From contig JAHFFT010000022.1 in NCBI GenBank assembly GCA_023247795.1, forward strand, positions 1 through 34,255: DNA of 34,255 nt, given 5' to 3'. This DNA comes from Candidatus Omnitrophota bacterium. Lineage in GTDB: Bacteria; Omnitrophota; Gorgyraeia; Zapsychrales; JANLHA01. Positions 13,201 to 25,200 of the stretch are shown piece by piece. The position numbers and the translations under genes are program-made. The notes under the pieces are model-generated. The model was not told the origin of the DNA. It ran no database searches and saw only the letters and a program-made list of their open reading frames with translations. Each line of letters opens with the position of its first letter. Positions within the stretch are counted from its first letter, which is position 1.

Positions 13201-16200
13201 ACAAGGAAGGAAAGCTACATTACGAGGATGTCTGGGCGATCAACGTGATCGAAGGAGAAAAGAGTGAAATAAAATACTATTCCGGTGAGGTCACGATCAT
13301 CAATGAAAGACCGAAGAATGTGCCGATCGGCAAGCTGTTCTTGCCCCTGCAAAATATGATGATTTATATCTATCAACCGCGCGACTATAACAACCTAGAT
13401 ACCATACCGCATAAGGCTTATATGCCGGAATTTGAATTTGTCTGGAAGAATGAGGCCGGCGAGACGGTGTATAAAGACAAGCTCCGGTTTGATCCGGACA
13501 AACTCCCAACCCAGTTGATCATCCGTCCGAACAAGGAAGGCGAGAAAGAGGTCATTGGCTTCTTTGAATTCGGCGCTAATTTCAACGTGCACAAAGAAAT
13601 GCTTAATAAGAATATCCTAGCAGTACGAATCAATGAAAAGGGTATGCCTGAGTATTTTGATGCTAATGCCAAAAAATTGCCGGTTGTCCAGAACAACGTG
13701 AGGGATGTGCCCCTGGCGAAAGAGGCTCACGAACGAACCGATTTGACATCAGAGATTCGCTATAAGCAGGTCGATGTCACTCAGCTTAGCCGGCTGATCA
13801 AAGAGTTTGGCATCAGCTTCGACGAAGGGCTGCAGAAGCGGGTCGAGCAATTGGAAAACATGGGCAAAAAACTCACAGAGCAGATGGAACAGTTTGACGA
13901 ACTTAGCAAGGGCACGCGTGATCAGTACAAAAAGTATCATGAGTTAAAAGAGCAGGTCGATAAGAATAGCTCCCGGGCATTTTCGGAAGGGTTCAATAAA
14001 TCAATGCGTTATTTGTCTATGGAAGACGTGAAGATAACGGACGCGAATTTCTTAAACACCTTCCTCTTGCAGTTGGCTGCCAATAAATTTCCGGATGATG
14101 ACGTGAAACGACGAGAGCTTCTTGATCGGCTGCAAAAGGATGTTCAGAAAAACGGCGCCGGCTCCCTGGCGCAGCTGATCAACGATTATTTTGCCGCGAA
14201 TCCATTGGTGAAAGCGAGCGATCTCACGGCGCTGACCAAGCAGATCATGGCCATTGATGAAACCATCAAAGAATTGAAAGATTTCCGTGACAATCCCAAA
14301 ATGGTCAATATGGCCAAGGCCAATGGCATCACCCAAGCGGATCTGGATACGATTGTTAAGATAGATTCATTTTCTTCACAGGCTGGGCTTGATGGGGAAA
14401 GGATCTTTGCGGAATTGCTCAAGAATGAACAAATAACCGAAGAAGGACGGGTTGTCGATGGATTCAAGACTTTAAAACCGGCCTTTAAAGCGGCTTTCCC
14501 TGAATATGACGATAAAAAATTTGCTAAAATTGAGGCTGTTTTGAATCAGTCTTATTACAGTTTGGTTTCGCAAAGAGACCGGTTGGAACGCATTCTTAAT
14601 GGTGAGCCGGTGGTGATCAATGAAAACAATCCCGCAGAAATTTTATTGCGTGATTTACAACGGGTCATGATCAAAACCGATGATTCTAAGGCGGTGCAGA
14701 AGCGGTTTGACAATATCATCGCCTCACCAGAAGAGGTCAAAGACGGGTTTCGTTACCTCTGGGTCGACGACCGTCGGCCGGACGCGCCCGGGGCATCAAA
14801 GGGATTGGCGCGACTTGGCGCCATTCCCCGCAATCAAGCCGATTTTAGGTACTGGGCGGATCAGGCGACAAAGAAGGCCCCTAATCCGTCGCTGGTTGAG
14901 CCGGCTTTAAACGGTCAAATCCAACTGACCAATGATATGCCGGAAGATTTTAAGAGAGCGGTGGAGATGTATCAGATCGCTCAGACCGAAGGGCAGTTGC
15001 TGGTCCGCACCTTCAGCCGTCTGGCCAACGACGCGTTGGTGGTGGACGCGAAAGAATTGATCGCCAAGAACCCCAATATTTTTAAGCCTGGGTTGTATTT
15101 CAACGTCGAGAATCCGTTCTGGGAAAACGCCGCCGATATCTTTAAAGAAAAAGTCGGAATCACTATCGATCTTTTGGCTTTAGCGAATCAAAAGATCAAG
15201 GTCATCCCCAAACTGCTCAATACCAATCAGGCGGATTTAACCGGTTTTCCGTTATTATCGGCCAAACGCACACCGGAACAGAACGCCAAGGAATTGGAAA
15301 CCGGAATCCGCACGGTCTTCACTTTTGATGAGTTGAACAAGCATATCCAGACCCGCAGGGAAGAAAGCAAGCAGGAGATCAAATATTTAACAACCGCGGT
15401 CTTGATGCCCAACGGAGTTTTGAGTGATTTGAGCAAGGGCCAGATCACCGGATTGATCGGAACGCTTAAGGGCGAGCAGGATTTCTTAAAGGATCAATTG
15501 GACAAAAACATCAAGTTGGATCGGGCCATTTCCAACGGCACTTCAAAAGAAACGATTCAGCAGATCATCGACCGCAAACTGGAATTCTTCCGAGCCGAGG
15601 AGGCCTATCTCACGGCCCGACGAGATATCTTACAGCAGATCAGCAACAGCGGCACCAATGGCCAGTTCTACAATCCGGAAGCCAACGCTAGAATCCAGAC
15701 GATTCAGAAAAATCAGCGCCGTCATTTGGGAACGGCTGTGAACAACGTGAAACAGACAACCGGTTTTGGGCGCAATCCGCTCATGTTTTTGATGACCGAA
15801 GGAATGGAGCCGATGAACCTCGCCACCTTATCAGCAATGGAGGAGTGGGGTCAGCTCAATTCAGAGAAAGAAGAGCTTGCCAGACGCGAGCGAACCCTGC
15901 TGGAGAGAGCGGAAAAGTATGGCGATGATTATAGCGAATTCCGAGGAGGTCTTTTCACGTTAGAAAGAGACTTGTTGGGCCGCGTTCAAGAATCTTCGGA
16001 TCAAAAATCGCTTGATCAAGAACAGCAGACCGCGGTCACGATGATGACGAACAAATTGCTGGGGTATTATCGTCCGCCGGTGATGATTGACGTCGGCGAT
16101 AAGCTCTACATTTACAATAAACTTTTTGGCCGCACGGTTTGGGTCGGCGATGAATATCCCAAGGTTTCTTTTGTCGAGGCCGGCGGTGTTGACATCCACG

Positions 16201-19200
16201 GCGATGGCAAGGGAATGACTCCCAATTATCAGCAATTGACCCAGCAGAATTTCTTACCTGGTCTAGACGCGATGGTGGGTGTTGTTCATCCAGAACTTTT
16301 GGGTGCCGGCGATAACCGTTATTTCGCGTTGATCGCCCGTATGCCCTCAGAAGATATTTCTAAAATCATGAATCGGGTCGGGGTTGGGTATAACAAAAAC
16401 ACCCGCACCTTGGAAAGTGTTGTTCCCGGGGGGAAAGACAAGAAAGATGGCGAAGACGCCCTGCTTTTGATCGATAACGTCGCCTACCGCGGTAACAAGA
16501 TGGCGATGAGCATCGTTGGTATCATGAAGATCAATACCAGCGATCCTAAGGCCGTGACCAAGGCGATCGAAGGGTTGATGAATTATGACGTCTCAGCTTC
16601 CGGACGGGTGATCATCGAGGTTGGATTTGCCGACGCTAACCGCACCACGATTCAGAATATCAAAGTCCAAGACATCCTTTTACAGCAGACCATCGCGGAA
16701 TTGGATCGAGAGCATATCAAGAGCGCTGACCATTTTAATTATCAATCCATCACGTACCGTCATCAATATAACGAAAATACCGCCTTTACCCTTTCTTTGC
16801 ATCAGGTGAATGAAAAAGGAATGCTGACGAAAGAATCAGATATTTTCGCCTCGACCGGTGTGGAATATACGTTAAACAACAGGAGACAATGGAATGTTCC
16901 GGTTTACTTTAACGAGCCGGTCACGGTCAAGTTAGGAGAGGCCATCGGCAGCAAGCGTTCCGCCGTGGAGGTTAAGTATAAAGACCTCAACCTTTACTAT
17001 CACTCGATCAACGGGGCGGAAAGTTATGGGGCCAGGGTGAACATCACCGATAACTTCCAAATCGGAGCTTTGCGAAATGTCTTTGGCGACTACGCGGTTG
17101 AATTCCTTGCGAAATATGATCTCAATGAGAACACGACGGTAAAGGGTGGTTATAACGGCCGAATGTTTTTGGGGACCGACGTTACGCTTCTGAATTTGAA
17201 TGGGATTCCTGGCTTTAAGAAAGATAAACGGGTGGCGCCTTATGTGAACCGAGAGCCCACCGCGCTCGATCAATTGATCATGGGCGGTATTCAGTTGGAC
17301 GAACCGCAGTTGTTCCACGCCGAGATGCACACAGTGGCCCGTCAGCCAGAAGTCGGCGAAGTGGTGAAGAGCGAAAAAGAAGACCCGATCATTGTGACCA
17401 CGGATCCGCAGGGTCGGCAGTTGATCCTGGGGCCGCAATTGATTTTCCAAGAAATGGACGCCCAATTGAATCCGGATAAGGCCGGACAAGTACTTACCTT
17501 AGATGGGACAAGGCCGGTTGAGGTGGACGGGGCAGATCACTCATTAGGCCGCACAATGAGCGAGATCTCGGAAACACTTGATCGTAATGAGCTGGCTAAA
17601 GAAGGGATCAATCGGAAAGCAAACGGTGAATTTTACGTGCGGGTCATCGATGAGAAGAACGAGGAGGAGAAGAACGAGGATGAGAAGAACAAGTATGAGA
17701 AGTACACGGCGGACTTCAAAGATAGCAAGGCGCGGGTCATCCTGCCCAGTGAGTTTAAGGATATGAAAACAAAGGTTGACTCCAAGTATCCGCTCATCGT
17801 TGAGTCGAACCTCTGGACAAGGATCAAAGAAGCCGAAGCATTTATGAATTTTGGTCTTATGCGGGTTCCAGGATATGGATCGGTGCCGACCACAGAAGAG
17901 ATGCTGGATATCTTTTATGACAAGCATTTGGCCAATGGAACGCTGATTGGAAAAGAGATTGAGAATATGTCTGATATGGAGAACCCGCTTTATAAGATTT
18001 TTGTCAAAGGCTTTCATTATGGTGGAGAGGATTTGAGCAAGCTAGTAAAGAGTTTGGGCAGAAAAGATGTTCAGCACCCGATATTAGAATTGGGACGTCG
18101 TTATGAAGATTATATGAAGAAGTATGATGGATTGATTGCCCATCCTGAGCGGGGGACCATCGGACTTATGCCCGGCGATGGGATCTTTGAGCAATTGACC
18201 GACCATGGATGGTTAGGCCGCGCGAACGGGACCATCGATATCAAGCACAATCCCAAAGATATCAGTTCACCGATCTTGATGACCCGAAATCTGATGCTTC
18301 CGGACGGCCTGGTCATTGATGATGCTTATTTGGTCTTAGATCCTAAAGGGTATGATCGTCTCCAACAGATAACCGATAAAAAATTTAAGTTCTCGGTGAT
18401 CGGTGGGACGGTTTATGCCGACGACATTAAGGAAGCCAGGGTTATCGCGAAACAGCTGCGGGCAACAACAATGACCGCTCCCTACGATGAAGATTTGTAT
18501 GTCGCGGTGATCCCGACCGACTGGGCAACACCTGAGGCGCAGAAGGTTAAAGATAAAAACTGTCAGGAATGGGTGATGGTCGGTCTGCCGCAATGGATGA
18601 TCGATCAAGGTAACGCTTATAAACAAGGTGACTTGTATCTGCTTGGAAATCGTCTGGTGATTGGGGCGAAGGCTTCAGAAGTGGAACAAGCGCAACTGAG
18701 TGAGCAGAACCGGGTAAAGGCGATGACCTATACGAAAGATTATGCCGTGTTTGATTATAAGTATGTGACCGATTTCGCGCTGGATGCCTATTGGAGCATG
18801 GGGGGAAGGTACACCCAAATACCGCAGTTTGACCGCAGGGAACAGAAATATGTGTACTTTAGAGATCTTAACCATAATGGTTATTTTGATATAGAAACCG
18901 AAAAAGATACACTTAGATATGATGCGAAAAAAGTAACTTACTTGCCTGAATATCCTCAACATCAGCCGAGGACCGTACCGTTTATTTTAGATCGTCGGTC
19001 TCCAACCCGGGCGGAGGTGATCAATTTAATAGAGAATGACGGCTCTTTGGAGTTTTCAGTGGGTGAATTTAAAGATCCCATGACTCCTGAGGCCTTAATA
19101 GAGGCTATAAAAATAGGAAGCAAAATTGGTGTTCCAGTTGCAGATACCCCTATCGAATCGTTAAATAAGCTATTAGAACGTCAAGATTTATATAAGGTTA

Positions 19201-22200
19201 TGACAAAATGGGCTGATGAAACCAAAGACTTAATGAGTCGATTAAAACAGGGTGAACAATTAAGTCCTTTGGAAATTAAACGTCTGAACAGGGTTCTGAT
19301 AGAGACAAATTACCCATTAGAAACTCCAAAGAAGCAGAATGACAAGCCTATTCCAGAGCCGAAGGGACGGATTTTAGAGTATAACAAGACTATTGGTAAG
19401 GCCAAACTGGAGAGCTATCTCGATAACCGCTACGTTATGGTGCGCGATGATATGTACAAGACGTCTTATTTCGTAAAATCTGACGAATTGGCTGATCCGC
19501 AGACCTTCAACGCCATTAACCAAGATCTTGATGAAGCGATGATGTTTGGCATTGCAGCAGGCGAAACCCTGGCCAGGGTCCACATGGGAGTCAGGAGAGA
19601 AGATACGGAGGTAGAGTATTGGGCCAGTCCCTTTTTATCTTACTTTTTGGCAATCCAACCCGACGGAACGTTCAAACCAGTGAATGAGGAGGATTCGAAT
19701 GATATCAAACAGCGTCTTGGAAAAGACATCATAGCCGTAGGTTATAATTTCGGCGATGATGTTGTCGACGGTCAGGACGTGATCGTCAAACGCAAAGATT
19801 ACTACAATCCGTTTGGTGAGATCTATAAGTCGGAAACCAACGCGTATCTTAAATCAGATCAAAAACAATTGGTCTGGAAGCAAGTCAATGACCTGCAGAA
19901 GGTCAGGGAGAGTCTTATCGACAGCTTGAAGCTTGATTATAAGACTTATTATCTCAAAGATAAGCGAACGTATTACTTTCATAGGAAGGACACTGCCGGC
20001 TTGTCTGCAATGGAGAAGATTCTTGCCCATGACAAAGCGCCCTATGCGGCCAAGACGCATATTATGAAAATGGATGGCAATGTCCTTGTTAAAGGGGAGG
20101 AGTTTACCTCGAGCAAAACGGCTAAGTATGATCCGATCACCAGAGATCTGACGATTGAAATAACCCATCATCTTCTGGAGAAAAACGGCAAACCGTTGGT
20201 CTGGCAGGAGGGCATTGGTCATCATGGAGGAAAGATCCGTAAATATGACGGTATTGTTGATGATAAAGATCAATTCCATCAAAGGCTGGTGACGTTATAC
20301 TTCTTGAGCGATTCTTTAAATATCAATGGCAAGCCGTTATGGGAAGGGCTTACTTATTTTTATGATGAGACAGCCGGTCAGTTAGGGGAGTTGGTAAGAC
20401 ATTCGGATATCATCAGCGTTGATCCGCGTACCGGAAATGGGACGGATCAAACAACAAACCATTTGACCCATATCTCTTGGCAGCAAACCAAAGGGCCGGA
20501 TGATGTGATTGTTGGGCAATATGAAGGGATCCCGGTTTTAGTGAAGGGGGGGAAAGTCTATAAAGAGCAGGCCGACGTTTTCCAGAACAATCAAAAGAAG
20601 TTTAAAAAAGGCGAGGAACTGAATGATTTTATCGGCAAGATCGTTCTCGCTCATCACGTCAGGATCACGGGGCGTGATCCGCAGACCGGTCAGGTTATTC
20701 GTGATTCATACACCCGTGGATTCTTAAGACAGCGCGGGATGAGTTTTCGTTATGATGACAAGCATTCCGTCTATGATGTGGCTCATGTTGTTGAGACTTC
20801 GGTCTTAGAGAATGGAGGCCTCCCGTTCACCAAGACCACGACACAAAAAATAGAAAAGGGTAAACTTTATCTTGAGACCAAGAATACGATGAAGGATAAG
20901 CAAACGAAGGAAGATCTGCTGCCTGACTTACTCTGGCGCGACGCGAAAGACGGCGGCGGACGCATCGTTGAGCATTATAAGACGCGAAAGGACTCTTTGG
21001 AGTTTTCAGTGGGTGAATTTAAAGATCCCATGACTCCTGAGGCCTTAATAGAGGCTATAAAAATAAGAAGCAAAATTGATGTTCCGGTTGCAGATACCCC
21101 TATCGAATCATTGAATAAGTTATTAGAACATCAAGGATTATATAAGGTTATGAAAGAGCAACCTAAAGAAGCCAAGGGTTTAATCAATGAATTAGAACAG
21201 GGGAAACAGTTAAATCCTTCGAAACTCAAATTTCTTAATAGGCTTTTAATAGAAGCAAATTATCCATTAGAAACTCCAAAGAGGGCGCGAAAGGACAATG
21301 GCGGCTTTAGAAATCATGAGGTGATCTCATCTTCTTATGAAGGCATTCCCGGTGATATTGATATCGCGAATCAATCTCAAACGCACCTTGTTCTTGATGA
21401 TGGTCGTCTCGGTGTTCTGCTTGATGCGAGCGTTCTTTTGGATCGAATAGGACGTGAGGTTAAAGGCACATATGCCTATCAAGTTGATGTGAAAGATTTG
21501 TTTTATGGCGAAGGCCGGATCCGTTATCAAGGTAAGCGATATTTTTATTTAAATAACGAAGTGATCAGTGTTGCTTATCAAGAAATCATTGATACGTACG
21601 GCCGTATTCTGGAAACACATTTCGGTGAAATTCGAAATGGTCAGTTTATCCCGACGATAAAGATTTATCGTTTTTATGAATTTGGCCAAGGTGAGCTTGG
21701 GTTATTTGACATTGCCTCTCGTTCCGTGACCACGACCATCGATCCGTCTGGAAATGAGAAGGTGTACACCTATTCCAACAATTCAAAGATAGAAAAAGGT
21801 TATCTCCACTATCTGGTCAGACGAGGTGTCTTTGGCCTCTCGCTTAAGGAGTTCAGAAACCGACCTGCGGATATTTACGATTATCTTAAAGAAAGAACGA
21901 CCAAAGTTGCTTTCCGCAGCCGTGATTCCTGGAAAGAAATTCGAGATCATGACGGCCGGTTAAGGGTGATCATGACCGCGCAGCCAGAGTTAGATCTCAA
22001 GAGGCTGATCGTGAATCAAAAGGATAAATTCGAGATCAACCCTGAATATGGATTTGCCAAAGGTGACCCGCGCTGGATCATTGATTTACAGTATCCGCAA
22101 ACGGGGGATGACCGGACCTCGATTGGCAGCTTTACCATACCGTGGAGCCGGGAATTGGCAGAGGGAGACAATCTTGTTTCCTTGATGCACAGCCAGCCGA

Positions 22201-25200
22201 AAGATTACAAAGGGGTGGCGTATTCGTACGAGCCGTATTTTAAGGATCAGAATACCGTTTATCTGATGGATGAAAAGCGCGCTCACCGAGAAGGAACCAT
22301 GGCGATTGTCTTACGGCCGGACGGGCGTAAGAAGTATAACGTGGTCCTTCACAGCAATAATCAGGAACCGAAATGGAAAATCATTGTTTTTGACGATCAA
22401 GAATTACCGGTTGAAATTTTGAAGAATGAAACGGCGGAAACTCCTAAGGAAGTTTTAGAAAAGATTAATCAGGCCGAGCCGTATAAGAAGGTTACGAAGG
22501 CCGTTATCGGCGGCGGGTATACAACCGTGACCGAACAATATGTCAGTGGAATGAGGGCTAACTGGTTGGCGCCGTATACATCGATCAACCGATACTTTAA
22601 TGGCGAACCGGAATATCTAGGCCGCGATTGGTTCCAGCGGGAAGACGTTTCTCAAACAAGCCGCATGAATCCTGGGATCCCGGATCTCATTTGGAAATTT
22701 TATCACGATAAAGCCCGAAATAATATTCCGCTTTTAGGCAGCGTTTTAAGAGCGGTCGAAGATTTATCAGGGATCGATTATACGCCGCAGGACGTGAAAG
22801 ATGGAATCAAGGTTGACTTGCAGGATCATAGCGCTATCGTCCCGGTTGTTCCGGTCTCTGGAGTGGGCGAACATCCTTTGAGAAGTTCTTTTGCCCATCC
22901 GATTTTGTTGTCCTTTATTGGGGCAAATATCATCGGCTTTTTCATCTGGTGGCTGCTGCCATTATTGTATCGGTTGTTTAAAGGGCGTGGGGATCAGCAG
23001 CAAAAAATACAGATCAACCGGGCTTCCGAGGAAGAGTTAGTAACGCTGATGGGGCAAGAAAGTGCAACGCGGCTGTTGGATGTTAGAAGAGTTTTAGTGA
23101 TATTGGATGCCAATGATGTTAATGGAATTTTAACAAATCATTCGGATAAAGAGGCAATTCTTAACAAGATCACTTTTGAAGGACGTCCGGTCGAAGAGGA
23201 TGATCAAGATGATCTCCGTAATCAAATCACAGCGCAAGGCCAGCCAGCTGCATTGGATGAACATGATATCTTGGCTACGAGGGTTATTAACGGCGCAGAG
23301 CGGTTAGCGTTGTTAAGAACAGCCGTCGAGTCAGCGCGAGACATTGAAGACTTAAAGCGATCCCTTACTGAGAACATTGTTGCTCGGATGTCTTCTGCAA
23401 AACCAGATGAGCCGGCGGTTTATGATTTGCTGATCCGGGCTTTAGAAGAACAGTGGTTGAGTTTGCAGGAACTGAGAGGTATGGTTAGTGAGATTATAGA
23501 TTACAGTAAAGGGACCGAGGCCTTTGCCAATGCCTTGTATCGACTGCTGACCGAGAAGATCGTTGAGAAAAAGTTTGGTCCGATCATCGCCGCGTATATG
23601 GATGAATATGATGCGGTTAAGCGGATCAGAAAGACCATTCAAGGTTTAGGTGAAACAATAAGAGCGGTTCTCTTAAGAGATATTGCCCGGCAGTTATTGA
23701 CGCACCCATATTTGATCCTACCTCAGAACAGCGCCGATGACTGGAGGATTGTTGAAGAGGATGAATTCGATAATCCCGCGGCAGCCTCTTGGCTTGAAAA
23801 GCATTATCTGGCAAAAAATTCTCCGTACTACCGCTATGGTTTGCGTTATCAGGTCTTTACTCTTTTGCATGGTCAAAATTGGAGTCTGACCAAAGGTTTG
23901 GGGATGGTCTTAGGACGCAGTCCGATGATGGTTTACGCCTTTGATATGGTTGAACGCATCCGTGGAGATTTTGCCAGGCAGTTCCAAAAGATCAAAGAAG
24001 AAGGCGAAAAAGCTAAAGCGAAGAAGGATAAGGTTCCGGAGGATGTTGATAAGAAAACCAGAGAAAATATGACCCTGGCCATTCAAAAACAGGCCAAGAC
24101 CATTGATGAGTTTGTTGAGAACTTGGCCTTTATTATCATGGCGCTCATTGCGTTTGAGGGAGGCCAGCAGGAGAAGTTCCGTATGGAAAGCACAGTTCCT
24201 AAAGATCGCCGCAGTGTGACGAAGATCTTACAGCAGGAAGATATGGATGATCTTTTCCGTTATCTGAAAGAACCTTTTGGTGTCATCCTAAAAAATCTTC
24301 TGGAAGCAGAGTCTCTGTGGTCGACGAGTGTGGATGAGGATATTGATATCCAACAGGTTATCAAAAGGGTCAAGCGTATGCGCGAGATTGTGGAACGTTC
24401 ACCGAGCGATCAATTGCAGACGGCTAAAGTCATGAAGGAAGTGGCCGACGATCTGATTTCCACAAAAGAGGCCGCCGTCCTCTTATGGAAAACCGGTAAG
24501 AAGGCGTTCATCAAGGACGCGACACTGGTTTTGTGGACAATGCCGGTCATTGGATCATTGTTACGGCGCTGTATGAAAGATGTTAAGGACAGCGATGGAC
24601 ATCCGTTGCGTTTCTGGACGGAAGGCAGAAATGATATCCGATCCAAACAAGCGAAGCGGACTTGGTATAAAATTATGGCCATCACCCTCGTGTATAATAT
24701 TTTGATCGGCATGGCAGTTGTCTTCATGGTCCAAATGACTTACGCGGTTTTTGGAATAGATTTCGCGAAGCTAGCACTTATCATAGGGTTACCCGTCTTC
24801 TTAATGCTCTTTCCGTTAACCTTCTTCTCTTGGAAAGATTTGATAGGCAGCTTTATTGCTTGGCGGGTTGAGGCAGCGCAATTAAAGAAGAAATCCGGTG
24901 TTTCCTACAGCAACGCCTGGCTCTTCCGCTGGTTTGGTTTGGGCGGTGGGAACCTCACCAAGGCCTTACGCAACATTTTTAAAGACAGCAACGGTAACGA
25001 GCGAACGAACCCGATTGGTATTCTCTATAAAGATGAGTTCCGCCAACATGTTGTTTCTGAGGCCGTGGCAAGGCATTACGAAGATCCGGATTATCTGTTT
25101 CAAATTGACGCGTTCATAAATGACGTAAAGTTTGGCCCTATTCCCAAACCGTCCGATCAGCGGTTACGACGGGACATCATCAAATGGATTAAAAATTATT

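Noticed and set aside
17544..18017. Minus-strand ORF with a Leu/Val-rich run that looks like a membrane helix
   Set aside because: The run is the reverse complement of the 15-bp EKNEE microrepeat, not a real protein.
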